Source: JBEHWX01 sp048498995
Lineage (GTDB): Bacteria > Bacteroidota > Ignavibacteria > OLB7
Assembly (NCBI GenBank): GCA_048498995.1
Contig: JBEHWX010000064.1
Coordinates: 1-32,930, forward strand
Length of the DNA: 32,930 nucleotides
Direction: 5' to 3'
A program made the translations under genes and the position numbers. Shown piece by piece: positions 25,077 to 32,884 of this stretch. The notes beneath the pieces are model-generated. The model saw only the letters and a program-made list of their open reading frames with translations, ran no database searches and had not been told where the DNA came from. Each line of letters starts with the position of its first letter. The first letter of the stretch is position 1.

Positions 25077-25349
25077 CTAGCGATCGCGGTGGAGAATGCC
25101 GACCAGACGCAGCAGGAAGAGCAGGATGATCGCGCCGAGGAGGCCGCCGAGCAGTCCGATGGCGACGAGCCCGTCGCGTATGCTGAAGTCGAACACCCGC
25201 GCGGCGATCCAATGGCCGAGCACGCCGCCGATGATCGCGATGGCGACGTTCCAGAGACAGCCGACCTGATCATTGGTCCGGGTGACGATGCTGGCAAGCC
25301 AGCCGACGACCGCGCCGACCACGATGGTGGTAATGAGTCCGGTTGGCAT
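25077..25349 (-). CDS. GlsB/YeaQ/YmgE-family stress-response membrane protein
   Basis: 90 residues with three hydrophobic segments: TGLITTIVVGAVVGWLAS, then GCLWNVAIAIIGGVLGHWIA, then IGLLGGLLGAIILLFLL. These have the glycine-rich pattern of transglycosylase-associated (GlsB/YeaQ) proteins. They are inner-membrane proteins often raised in general stress; their molecular role is not settled. ATG 25349 has GGAG 7 nt upstream. A longer upstream frame is Arg-rich and not protein-like. It is divergent from the glycosyltransferase gene at 25496. Confidence 0.9.
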   Translation of the reverse strand: MPTGLITTIVVGAVVGWLASIVTRTNDQVGCLWNVAIAIIGGVLGHWIAARVFDFSIRDGLVAIGLLGGLLGAIILLFLLRLVGILHRDR

Positions 25350-25495
25350 AGATGATCTCCACGTTCGATTGAGCCTGTTGGCGCGTCGGCGCCCGCCCAC
25401 GCGTCGCTCGCGCGCGCCGGTCCGCCCGGATTCTCCGGCGGATCCCACGCCGAATCTAACGCTCCGGGCCGCTTCGAGACACTCTCCTAGGACGC

Positions 25496-26626
25496 ATGAA
25501 GATACTCGTCATCAACTGGCAGGACTGGACCAACCCTCTCTCGGGAGGCGCCGAGACCCATCTGTACGAGATCTTCAGCAGGATCGCCGCCATGGGACAC
25601 GAGGTCACCCTCTTCTGCTCCATGTATCCCGGCGGCGCCGCCGAGGAGACGATCGACGGCATCCGGATCATCCGCCGCGGCAGCCGCAACACCTTCAACT
25701 TCGTCGTCCCCTACTTCTATTCCAGCATGCTCCGGAAGATGGGCTTCGACGTGGTGGTCGACGATCTGAACAAGATCCCCTTCTACACGCCGCTCTTCGT
25801 GAGGGAGCCGCTGGTGGGGCTGAGCCATCACTTCTTCGGCACCTCGATCTTCCTGGAGGCCGGCCCGGTCGCCGGCGGCTACGTCTATGCCTCCGAGAAG
25901 GCGGTCGACTGGGTCTACAAATCGATTCCCTTCCTCGTCGTCTCGCAGTCCACGCTGGACGAATTCATCGCGCGGGGCTTCCGTCGGGAGAACTTCACCC
26001 TCGCGCCGAACGCCATCGATCACGGGAAGCTCCATCCCTCCGGCATCCCGAAGACGCCGCACCCGACCGTCGGCTACTTCGGCCGGCTGAAGAAGTACAA
26101 GAGCGCCGATCACCTGATCCGCGCCTTCGCAAGGATCAGGAAGGAGATCCCGGATGCCGAGCTGGTGATCATCGGACGCGGCGATTACCAGCCGGAGCTC
26201 GAGCGCCTGGCCAACGAGCTCGGCGTGGCCGATGCCACCCGCTTCACCGGATTCGTCCCGGAGGAAGAGAAGCGCCGTCTGCTGGAGGAGCTCTGGGTGG
26301 TGGTCAATCCCTCGATGAAGGAGGGATGGGGCATCGTGAACGTGGAGGCCAACGCCTGCGGCACCCCGGCCATCGCCGCCGACTCTCCCGGCCTTCGGGA
26401 CTCCGTGGTCGACGGCGTCACCGGACGGCTCTACCCGTACGGCGACATCGACGCGCTGGCATCGCGGCTGCTGGAGATCCTGAGGAACGACGAGCTGCGG
26501 GAGACCTATCGGAAGAACGCGCTCGAGTTCGCCCGCTCCCTCACCTGGGAAAAATCCGCCGAGGCAACGATCGGCCTGCTGGAGGCCGTCGCGCGTCGAA
26601 AGCGCCCCGCGAAGAGCACGCGCTGA
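25496..26626 (+). CDS. Family 4 glycosyltransferase
   Basis: 376 residues with the GT-B fold pattern. The N-terminal domain starts MKILVINWQDWTNPLSGGAE, where GGAE is the usual acceptor-side glycine loop. The C-terminal domain has VGYFGRLKKYKSADHLIRAF and the donor-binding EGWGIVNVEANACGTPAIA (the E-x7-E motif), as in retaining GT4 enzymes. It should transfer a nucleotide-activated sugar to a lipid or polysaccharide acceptor at the cytoplasmic membrane side. There are no neighbouring polysaccharide genes, so the product cannot be named. ATG 25496 opens directly with the Rossmann strand, and the length is typical. Confidence 0.93.
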   Translation: MKILVINWQDWTNPLSGGAETHLYEIFSRIAAMGHEVTLFCSMYPGGAAEETIDGIRIIRRGSRNTFNFVVPYFYSSMLRKMGFDVVVDDLNKIPFYTPLFVREPLVGLSHHFFGTSIFLEAGPVAGGYVYASEKAVDWVYKSIPFLVVSQSTLDEFIARGFRRENFTLAPNAIDHGKLHPSGIPKTPHPTVGYFGRLKKYKSADHLIRAFARIRKEIPDAELVIIGRGDYQPELERLANELGVADATRFTGFVPEEEKRRLLEELWVVVNPSMKEGWGIVNVEANACGTPAIAADSPGLRDSVVDGVTGRLYPYGDIDALASRLLEILRNDELRETYRKNALEFARSLTWEKSAEATIGLLEAVARRKRPAKSTR

Positions 26627-26823
26627 GCGGCGATGAACGTTGGGGAGGGGGGAAGATCGCATGTGAAGATGTGCCGTCCGTCGGGCATCTCCTTCCGTCC
26701 GGACGGCCCCGTGGTCGCCCGGCCGTCGGCCAAAGAGCGCACGTTGAAGACGCGCGACAGCCATGCGCGATGACCGAAACGGCGCATGGCATCGGAAACC
26801 GGGGCGCGATATCCGCAACCGGA

Positions 26824-26844
26824 GCGCACGCTAAAGACGTGCGC
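26824..26844. repeat. REP-like palindrome, copy 1
   Basis: GCGCACG-CTAAAGA-CGTGCGC: perfect 7-bp arms with a 7-nt loop, followed by CTACC. The same core (CGCACG-CTAAAGA-CGTGCG, then CTACC) recurs at 32736-32754. The repeat in a second gap with the same loop and downstream bases marks it as a dispersed family rather than chance. Confidence 0.75.
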
Positions 26845-26887
26845 CTACCGATGCGCCTACCGATGCGCCTACCGATGCGCCTGCCGG
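26841..26887. repeat. 12-bp tandem repeats
   Basis: Three exact copies of GCGCCTACCGAT (26841-26852, 26853-26864, 26865-26876) and a fourth diverged partial copy. The first copy overlaps the right arm of the REP-like palindrome, so the array seems to have grown from the element's edge, probably by replication slippage. Confidence 0.85.
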
Positions 26888-26964
26888 AGTGATTTCCGGG
26901 ATGTGGCTGAGGTGTCGGGGGTATCCGGGTCAGCTTCCATGAACGAACTATCACACGACGAGCG

Positions 26965-27702
26965 ATGATCTCTCTTACTCTTCTGGAGCGGCTCGAAGGG
27001 GCGCGGCGAGTGCTCTTCTTCACCGGCGCCGGAGTCTCGGCGGAGAGCGGCGTGGCCACCTTCCGCGCCGCCGACGGGCTCTGGAGCAAGTTCAAGCCGG
27101 AGGAGCTGGCCAGCATGGACGCATTCCTTGCCAACCCGCAGATGGTGTGGGAGTGGTATCAGGCACGGCGGGAGGTGATCCTGGAGGCGAGGCCGAACGC
27201 CGGTCATCTGGCGATCGCCGAGATGGAACAGTTGATCCCGGAGGTGACCGTGGCAACGCAGAACATCGACGGACTGCACGCCGCGGCCGGCTCGAACGAC
27301 GTTCTGGAGCTGCACGGAAGCATCCGGAAGAACTTCTGCCTCCGCTGCCGACGCCGCTACGACGATACTTCCTTCCTCACCGTGCCGCAGGTTCCCGTCT
27401 GCCAGTGCGGAGGGACGATCCGGCCGGACGTGGTCTGGTTCGGCGAGATGCTCCCGGAGGAGACGTTCGCGACCGCCGAGCGCCGCGCCGAGGAGGCCGA
27501 CGTCCTCTTCAGCGTCGGGACATCCTCGATCGTCTATCCGGCGGCATCGATTCCGATCGTCGGACGGAGATCGGGAGCATATGTGGTGGAGGTGAATCCG
27601 GAGGAGACGCCACTGGCCTCCTACGCGCATGAATCGATCAGGGAGAAAAGCGGCGTGGCGCTGCCGGAGATCGTCCGGCTCCTCCGGGAGCGCCGCGACT
27701 AG
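26965..27702 (+). CDS. cobB: Sirtuin-type NAD-dependent protein deacylase
   Basis: 245 residues. The NAD-binding GAGVSAESG loop is at 21-29, TQNID at 98-102 and the catalytic base H117 in LELHGS. The zinc site is formed by C125/C128 and C146/C148 (CLRC and CQC). Y65 and R68 (WYQARRE) match the Tyr/Arg pair that binds acidic acyl groups in class III (SIRT5/CobB-like) sirtuins, so removal of succinyl or malonyl groups as well as acetyl is expected. The closing GTSSIVYPAA segment is typical. It acts in the cytoplasm on lysine-modified proteins. The spacing to the convergent agmatinase-type gene is 50 bp and contains a strong hairpin. Confidence 0.95.
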   Translation: MISLTLLERLEGARRVLFFTGAGVSAESGVATFRAADGLWSKFKPEELASMDAFLANPQMVWEWYQARREVILEARPNAGHLAIAEMEQLIPEVTVATQNIDGLHAAAGSNDVLELHGSIRKNFCLRCRRRYDDTSFLTVPQVPVCQCGGTIRPDVVWFGEMLPEETFATAERRAEEADVLFSVGTSSIVYPAASIPIVGRRSGAYVVEVNPEETPLASYAHESIREKSGVALPEIVRLLRERRD

Positions 27703-27715
27703 GCCGCTCCCGGAG
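27682..27715. terminator. Hairpin between convergent sirtuin and agmatinase-type genes
   Basis: Perfect 11-bp arms CTCCGGGAGCG / CGCTCCCGGAG (27682-27692, 27705-27715) with a 12-nt loop that contains the sirtuin stop codon. It may serve both converging transcripts. No U tract is seen on either side. Confidence 0.5.
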
Positions 27716-27752
27716 TGTCGTCCGGCATGGTACGTTTCGATCTTCCCTCACA

Positions 27753-28784
27753 TCACTCCGCCGCGACCGCGGGCTCCGGGGCGGCTTCGGCCGCGGGCTC
27801 CGAGGCACGCCTGCGGGACTTCACCGGGCGGGCGCCGGCCTTGACCGGAGACCAGCCGGAAGCCTCGATGCGCGGATACGACGGCGTCTTCCCGGCGAAG
27901 GCCACGTTGAGCATCTTGTAGATCAAACGCGCCGTCAGGATATCGGGATGGCTGATCCCCTTCTGCGGCGCCAGCTCCACCACGTCGAACCCGACGATCT
28001 TCTTCCCCGCCATCAGCAGCGCCCGGAACACATCGAGCGTCTCGGAATAGAGGAACCCGTCCGGCTCGGGCGTGCCGGTCGAGGGCATGATCGCCGGATC
28101 GAAGTAATCGACGTCGAAGGTGACGTAGACCTGATCACCCAGCGTATCCACGACGCTCCCCTGCCAGAACTCCCCATGCACGCCGCGCCGGATTGCGTTG
28201 GCGTAGAACGTCTTGACGCCGTTCTCGCGGATGAACGTGGCCTCCTCGATGCACTGGGCACGGATGCCGACCTGGGTGATCCGCTCCGGCGCCATCCGCT
28301 CGGCCACGCGCGCGGCGAAGGAGGCATGGGAATACTTCGAGCCCTGATAGCTCTCGCGCAGATCGGAATGGGCGTCGAAGTGGAGCAGGCTCATCTCCGG
28401 ATACTTCTTCAGATGCGCGAGGATGGGGGCGGTGGAGATGGTGTGCTCGCCGCCGAGAGTCACCACGAACTTGCCGGCGTCCAGCAGAAGGCTCACCCCC
28501 TGCTCGATCATGTCGAGGGCGTCCTGGTCGACCCGTTTGCCGAAATCGAGCGGGCGCACCGTGGCGACGCCGACATCGAAACAGACTTCGCGCTCGAATT
28601 CATCGTCATAGAACTCGACATAGGCCGATGCGTCGAGGATCGCGCGGGGTCCCTTGGCCGCGCCCCCGCCATAGCTGACGGTATGCTCGTAGGGAGCCGA
28701 GAGGATGGCGATGCCGGCGGAATCGAACGAGGAGTGCTCATCCTCGATGGCGAGGAAGTTCTTCTTGGGGCCGAGTGTCTTCAT
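27753..28784 (-). CDS. speB: Agmatinase/arginase-family ureohydrolase
   Basis: 343 residues. The binuclear manganese ligands are all visible: H114 in GGEHT, D137, H139 and D141 in FDAHSD, and D224 and D226 in FDVDYFDP, followed by the conserved STGTPEPDG. Family members hydrolyse agmatine, arginine or related guanidino compounds to release urea; overall length and motifs favour agmatinase, giving putrescine for polyamine synthesis, but substrate is not certain. The protein has an unusual N-terminal lead of about 20 residues and an Ala/Glu/Pro-rich C-terminal tail (about 318-343, after SRRRASEPAAEAAPEP) that looks disordered. ATG 28784 has no clear Shine-Dalgarno. Confidence 0.92.
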   Translation of the reverse strand: MKTLGPKKNFLAIEDEHSSFDSAGIAILSAPYEHTVSYGGGAAKGPRAILDASAYVEFYDDEFEREVCFDVGVATVRPLDFGKRVDQDALDMIEQGVSLLLDAGKFVVTLGGEHTISTAPILAHLKKYPEMSLLHFDAHSDLRESYQGSKYSHASFAARVAERMAPERITQVGIRAQCIEEATFIRENGVKTFYANAIRRGVHGEFWQGSVVDTLGDQVYVTFDVDYFDPAIMPSTGTPEPDGFLYSETLDVFRALLMAGKKIVGFDVVELAPQKGISHPDILTARLIYKMLNVAFAGKTPSYPRIEASGWSPVKAGARPVKSRRRASEPAAEAAPEPAVAAE

Positions 28785-28996
28785 GATGAGTTCGAGAACG
28801 ATGAGGTTGATTGCTCGCGATCAGAGGGGGCCAACTTAGCTGTTCGGTTCGAGCGGCGGAAATGTTTACCCCCCTTTTAAACTCCCCCCTCACCTTCATG
28901 TCATACCTCCCGAACGATGTGAACACGCCGCCTGAGGTGGAATGACTGGCGGTTCGAATCGATCTCATCAATCTTTCTTTTGGAGTGAACAACACG

Positions 28997-29488
28997 ATGA
29001 TTAAGAAGTTTGTGACCCGCGCCCTGATGATCGCAGGGCTGACCCTCGCAGGCTATTCCGCCAGCTCCGCTCAGCAGGTGTATTCGGCTCAGGTTCGCTG
29101 CATTCCGACCGGCGGTGAGAATCGGCAGCCGGTCGTCGCCAGCGCCCTTCTGGCCGACGCGCAGGGAGGCTTCGGCAAGGCCGCCGCGGGGCTGAGCCTG
29201 TCGACGTCGCAGCGCACCCAGGTGGCCGACCTTGCCCGCGAGGCCTCCTCGATCCAGGCCGAGCGCGACCGCCTCTGGAGCGAGTACAAGTCGATCACGA
29301 CGGCGCCGGGCTACAACGATCAGATCGCTCAGAGCCAGGCCGCTCCGCGGATGTTCCGGATTCTCGCGCTGAATAAGCAGCTCAGCGCTATCGCTTCCAG
29401 CCAGGAAGTGAAGATGGCGACGATCCTCAACGCGCAGCAGCGCACCGCCGTTGCTCAGATGGTGACCGCGGCCCGCGCCCAGCAGTAA
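28997..29488 (+). CDS. Secreted helical protein of unknown function
   Basis: 163 residues beginning MIKKFVTRALMIAGLTLAGY, a Sec signal peptide with likely cleavage at SASSAQQ. The mature part is Ala/Gln/Ser-rich and helical, with LSLSTSQRTQVADLAREASS and a late MATILNAQQRTAVAQM segment. The paired (L/I)-x-x-x-QR pattern loosely recalls the LTxxQ motif of Spy/CpxP periplasmic proteins, but this is weak. A GTG at 28985 in the same frame is an alternative start; ATG 28997 was chosen because GGAG at 28982 is too close to the GTG and 11 nt from the ATG. Base use is rich in CAG and GCC codons. A perfect terminator follows. Confidence 0.8.
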   Translation: MIKKFVTRALMIAGLTLAGYSASSAQQVYSAQVRCIPTGGENRQPVVASALLADAQGGFGKAAAGLSLSTSQRTQVADLAREASSIQAERDRLWSEYKSITTAPGYNDQIAQSQAAPRMFRILALNKQLSAIASSQEVKMATILNAQQRTAVAQMVTAARAQQ

Positions 29489-29521
29489 GCATCGCACCTC
29501 CTTTGGTAGTTGGTTGATCGG

Positions 29522-29554
29522 CCCCGGCCTTCCTCGATGAAGGCCGGGGTTTTT
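29522..29554 (+). terminator. Intrinsic terminator of the secreted helical protein gene
   Basis: Perfect 11-bp GC-rich stem CCCCGGCCTTC / GAAGGCCGGGG (29522-29532, 29539-29549) with a 6-nt loop and five T residues directly after it, 33 bp past the stop at 29488. This is the textbook Rho-independent form. Confidence 0.92.
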
Positions 29555-29763
29555 CTTGTCCGTGCCAATCTTCACCGCCACCCACGGCCATCTCATTCGG
29601 GTATCCACGCACTTCGTCCTGTGCCGCGCCACCTGTCGGATGCCCGCCGCCGGCCGGGCGCCGGCGCCCATCCCGGCCGTAGGCCGTGCCACCCTCCCGT
29701 CCCTCTCCGGTGGTATATCGTTTGCGCCTCCCGACGATCCGATACCCAACCCAAGGAGGAGCA

Positions 29764-30642
29764 ATGGCCAAGGAACAGTCGCGGGACGAACAGAAGCAGC
29801 AACAGCCCCCGCAGCATCAGGATCAGCAGCCGGGCATCGAATCGGAGATGACGCCCCGCCCGAAATCGGACGATGAGCGGCACGGAGGGAGCGGCAAGCT
29901 CGCCGGCCGCGTGGCGATCATCACCGGCGGCGACAGCGGAATCGGACGAGCCGTCGCCATCTTCTTCGCCAAGGAAGGAGCCGATGTCGCCATCGCCTAT
30001 CTCGAGGAGCATGCCGATGCCGAGGAGACCAAGCGCCTCGTGGAGGAGGCCGGCAGACGCTGCCTCGCGATCGCCGGCGACATCGGCGACGAGAGCTTCT
30101 GCGACGAGGTGGTGGCTCGCACCCTGGAGGCGTACGGCCGGCTGGATATCCTGATCAACAACGCCGGCGAGCAGCATCCGCAGGAGGACTTCCTGAAGAT
30201 CTCCACCGAGCAGCTCGAACGGACCTTCAGAACCAACATCCTCGGCTACTTCTTCATGACCCGCGCGGCGCTCCCGCACCTGAAGGAAGGGAGCGCGATC
30301 GTGAACACGACCTCGGTGACCGCCTACCGCGGCAGCGAGCATCTGGTCGATTACGCCTCCACCAAGGGAGCGATCGTCGGATTCACCCGCTCGCTCGCGC
30401 TGAACCTCGCCAAGAAGAAGATCCGGGTCAACGGCGTGGCGCCGGGCCCCATCTGGACGCCGCTGATCCCCTCGACCTTTTCCGAGGAGAAGGTGGCCAG
30501 CTTCGGCGGCGACGTGCCGCTCGGCCGCGCCGGACAGCCGGAGGAGGTGGCCCCCAGCTACGTGTTCCTCGCCTCGGACGATTCCTCCTACATGACCGGA
30601 CAGGTGCTGCACCCGAACGGCGGCGAGATCATCAACGGTTGA
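29764..30642 (+). CDS. Short-chain dehydrogenase/reductase, general-stress type
   Basis: 292 residues. AAGGAGGA lies 3 nt before ATG 29764, which fixes the start. A Gln-rich polar lead of about 45 residues precedes the Rossmann fold. The cofactor loop is TGGDSGIG (54-61), NNAG is at 132-135, and the catalytic residues are S184, Y197 and K201 (YASTK). The ending YMTGQVLHPNGGEIING is typical of classical SDRs. The Gln/Pro-rich N-terminal extension is shared with the YhdF/YhxC/GsiB-linked group of stress-induced SDRs. Substrate is unknown. It is followed on the same strand by a zinc alcohol dehydrogenase and a DUF892 protein, together suggesting a stress-response set. Confidence 0.93.
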   Translation: MAKEQSRDEQKQQQPPQHQDQQPGIESEMTPRPKSDDERHGGSGKLAGRVAIITGGDSGIGRAVAIFFAKEGADVAIAYLEEHADAEETKRLVEEAGRRCLAIAGDIGDESFCDEVVARTLEAYGRLDILINNAGEQHPQEDFLKISTEQLERTFRTNILGYFFMTRAALPHLKEGSAIVNTTSVTAYRGSEHLVDYASTKGAIVGFTRSLALNLAKKKIRVNGVAPGPIWTPLIPSTFSEEKVASFGGDVPLGRAGQPEEVAPSYVFLASDDSSYMTGQVLHPNGGEIING

Positions 30643-30700
30643 TCCCCGGGGCGCGCCCGATATCACGCGCGCCGGCATCGCGCACTTCACCATCCGGCGC

Positions 30701-30732
30701 GCGATCGGCGACGCGTGCGATCGGCGACGCGT
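30701..30732. repeat. Exact 16-bp tandem duplication
   Basis: GCGATCGGCGACGCGT occurs twice back to back (30701-30716, 30717-30732) in the 234-bp gap between the SDR and the zinc dehydrogenase genes. The rest of the gap shows no gene. Confidence 0.9.
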
Positions 30733-30876
30733 GCGCTGACGGCGCGCAACGTGGACGGGCTCCGGGAGGAGAAGCCACGCTAGAACGCTCGAACATCCCG
30801 GCCGCGGCGCTTCCCCCCCGCGCGGCATCAGGGCGTCGGGATGCGTCTACCAACCTAATCCAGAGGAGAGCATGCG

Positions 30877-32100
30877 ATGAAAGCCGTGGTATTTCACGGA
30901 ATAGGTGACATACGGCTCGACGACGTGAAGGAGCCGAAGATTCAGGACGCGAACGACGCCATCGTGAGGATCACCTCGAGTGCCATCTGCGGCACCGACC
31001 TGCACATGATCCGCGGCACGCTCGGCCCGATGAAGCCGGGGACCATCCTCGGACACGAAGCCGTGGGCGTGGTCGAGGAAGTTGGAAGCGGCGTGCGCAA
31101 TCTCGCCGTCGGCGATCGGGTGGTGATACCCTCGACGATCAGCTGCGGCTTCTGCTCCTACTGCCGCACCGGTTACTACGCCCAGTGCGACACCGCCAAC
31201 CCGAACGGCTCGCGCGCCGGCACCGCCTTCTTCGGCGGCCCGACCATGAGCGGTCCGTTCGACGGACTACAGGCGGAGTTCGCCCGAATTCCCTTCGCCA
31301 ACGTCGGCCCGGTGAAGCTCCCCGAGGAGGTGACCGACGACCAGGCGATCCTGCTGTCGGACATCTTCCCGACCGCGTACTTCGGCGCCCAGCTCGCCGA
31401 GATCACGCCGGGCGATACCGTGGCGGTCTTCGGCTGCGGGCCGGTCGGGCAGTTCTGCATCACCAGCGCGAAGATCCTCGGCGCCGGCCGGATCATCGCC
31501 GTCGACACCGTTCCCTCGCGTCTGGCGATGGCCCGCGCGCAGGGAGCCGAGGTGATCGACTTCAACGCGGAGGATCCGGTGAACAGCATCCTGGAGATGA
31601 CCGGCGGCATCGGCGTGGACCGCGCGATCGACGCGGTCGGGATCGACGCCGAGCGTCCGCACGACGGCCCGGCCGCGCTCAAGGCGAAGGCCAACGGCAA
31701 GCTCTTCGACCGGGAGCTGGAGACGGTGGCGCCGAAGACGAATCCGAAGGGGAAGAACTGGCAGCCGGGGGACGGCCCCTCGCAGGTGCTTCTCTGGGCG
31801 GTCGAGGCGCTGGCCAAGGCCGGCACCCTCTCGATCATCGGCGTCTACCCGGAGACGGCGATGATCTTCCCGATCGGCGGCGCGATGAACAAGAACCTCA
31901 CGATCAAGATGGGGAACTGCAATCATCGCACGTACATCCCGCGGCTGCTCGAGATGGTGCGCGCCGGGATGATCGATCCGCGGCAGGTGCTCACGCAGCA
32001 GGAGCCGCTCATCTCGGCCATCGACGCCTACAAGGCGTTCGATACCCGCCAGCCGGGTTGGATCAAGGTGGAGCTCGCGCCGGCGCTGGCGATGCTCTGA
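30877..32100 (+). CDS. Zinc-dependent alcohol / formaldehyde-type dehydrogenase
   Basis: 407 residues. The catalytic zinc site has C38 (CGTD) and H60/E61 (GHEAVG). The structural zinc site is C90, C93, C96 and C104 (CGFCSYCRTGYYAQC). The NAD(P) loop is GCGPVG (186-191). Compared with ordinary ADHs the protein carries insertions around residues 105-135 and 265-310, as in the glutathione-independent formaldehyde dehydrogenase (FdhA-like) group, so oxidation of formaldehyde or another small aldehyde is likely but unproven. AGGAG lies 8 nt before ATG 30877. It sits between an SDR and a DUF892 gene on the same strand. Confidence 0.93.
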   Translation: MKAVVFHGIGDIRLDDVKEPKIQDANDAIVRITSSAICGTDLHMIRGTLGPMKPGTILGHEAVGVVEEVGSGVRNLAVGDRVVIPSTISCGFCSYCRTGYYAQCDTANPNGSRAGTAFFGGPTMSGPFDGLQAEFARIPFANVGPVKLPEEVTDDQAILLSDIFPTAYFGAQLAEITPGDTVAVFGCGPVGQFCITSAKILGAGRIIAVDTVPSRLAMARAQGAEVIDFNAEDPVNSILEMTGGIGVDRAIDAVGIDAERPHDGPAALKAKANGKLFDRELETVAPKTNPKGKNWQPGDGPSQVLLWAVEALAKAGTLSIIGVYPETAMIFPIGGAMNKNLTIKMGNCNHRTYIPRLLEMVRAGMIDPRQVLTQQEPLISAIDAYKAFDTRQPGWIKVELAPALAML

Positions 32101-32211
32101 CCTTGGAGTCGCGCTCCGCGAAACGATACTCAACGACGCCGGCCGCCCCGATGGCCCCACGCCGTCGGCGCGGCCGGTCTCATTTCCAGCATGCATGCAT
32201 CGAGGAGAGGT

Positions 32212-32712
32212 ATGGCACAGTTCGATCTTCTGATAGAGTGGCTGCGCGACGCGCACGCAATGGAGAACGCGCTCGAGAACGTTCTGGAGAATCACGTGAA
32301 GGATGCCGAGGGACATCCGCAGATGCAGGCAAAGATCCAGCAGCACCTGACCGAGACCCGGCGCCACGCCGAGCTGGTCCGCGGCTGCATCGAGCGCCAC
32401 GGCGCCGATACTTCCGCGGTCAAGACCGGCCTCGGCAACCTGATCGGCTGGATGCAGGGGATCTCCACCGGCGCGGCCGAGGATGAGCTGGTGAAGAACG
32501 CGCTGGCCGATTACGCGGCCGAGCACTTCGAGATGGCCTGCTACCGCGCGCTGATCATCGCCGCCGAGGAGGTCGGCGATTCGGAGACCGCGCGCGTCTG
32601 CGAGGAGATCCTGCGGGATGAGCAGGAGATGGCCAACTGGCTCGAGCTGAACCTGCCGGCGGCGGTCCGGGAGGTGGTGCAGAAGAAGTCGATGGCCGGG
32701 AGCACGCGCTGA
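32212..32712 (+). CDS. DUF892 / YciF-like ferritin-fold protein
   Basis: 166 residues, almost wholly helical. The four-helix-bundle pattern of the DUF892 (YciE/YciF) family is clear: LLIEWLRDAHAMENALENVL with the E/H metal-binding pattern, TETRRHAELVRGCIERHG, DYAAEHFEMACYRALI and a final EEILRDEQEMANWLE. Family members are ferritin-like and stress-induced, and a di-iron site is likely. GGAGAGG stands just before ATG 32212. A second start at 32191 is seven codons upstream without a better ribosome site. It is the third gene of the SDR / zinc dehydrogenase / DUF892 stress group. Confidence 0.92.
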   Translation: MAQFDLLIEWLRDAHAMENALENVLENHVKDAEGHPQMQAKIQQHLTETRRHAELVRGCIERHGADTSAVKTGLGNLIGWMQGISTGAAEDELVKNALADYAAEHFEMACYRALIIAAEEVGDSETARVCEEILRDEQEMANWLELNLPAAVREVVQKKSMAGSTR

Positions 32713-32802
32713 GAGCCTCTCACGAAATGAGGGGGCGCACGCTAAAGACGTGCGGCTACCCCTCCTCTTCCCTTCGGGTAGCTTCATTCTGCGAGGGGCT
32801 CT
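32712..32802. repeat. Nested inverted repeat containing REP-like palindrome, copy 2
   Basis: The outer arms (32712-32730 and 32783-32802, AGAGCCTCTC.. with AGAGCCCCTC.. as complement) pair imperfectly. Inside, GAGGGG (32729-32734) pairs with CCCCTC (32759-32764), and at the centre lies CGCACG-CTAAAGA-CGTGCG (32736-32754), the same palindrome as at 26824. CTACCC and GGGTAG give an alternative stem. It starts on the last base of the DUF892 stop codon. Confidence 0.7.
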
Positions 32803-32850
32803 GAGCGGAAACATCCGCGGCGTCCACGCGCGGCGGAACGGTGGTGAACG

Positions 32851-32884
32851 CGAAAACGGGGAGCCCTGGGGCTCCCCGTTTTCG
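32851..32884. terminator. Strong bidirectional hairpin terminator
   Basis: Perfect 15-bp arms CGAAAACGGGGAGCC / GGCTCCCCGTTTTCG around a CTGG loop. With A residues on one side and TTTT on the other, it can work on both strands. It most likely ends the stress group and a gene entering from the right. Confidence 0.88.

Larger units (their letters stand above)
26627..26964. other. Intergenic region rich in REP-like and tandem repeats
   Basis: 338 bp between the glycosyltransferase and the sirtuin genes. No gene is seen. It contains a degenerate copy (around 26737-26755, GCGCACGTTGAAGACGCGCG) and a full copy (26824-26844) of a GC-rich palindrome, and a run of 12-bp tandem repeats. Confidence 0.7.

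Noticed and set aside
23462..25297. 611-codon minus-strand frame opposite the sigma-54 activator
   Set aside because: Antisense to a gene with complete receiver, AAA+ and HTH motifs.
26841..26887. CRISPR array
   Set aside because: The repeats are 12 bp and directly adjacent with no spacers.
28951..28975. tRNA-like T-loop (GGTTCGAATC)
   Set aside because: No matching stems, anticodon arm or acceptor pairing around it.
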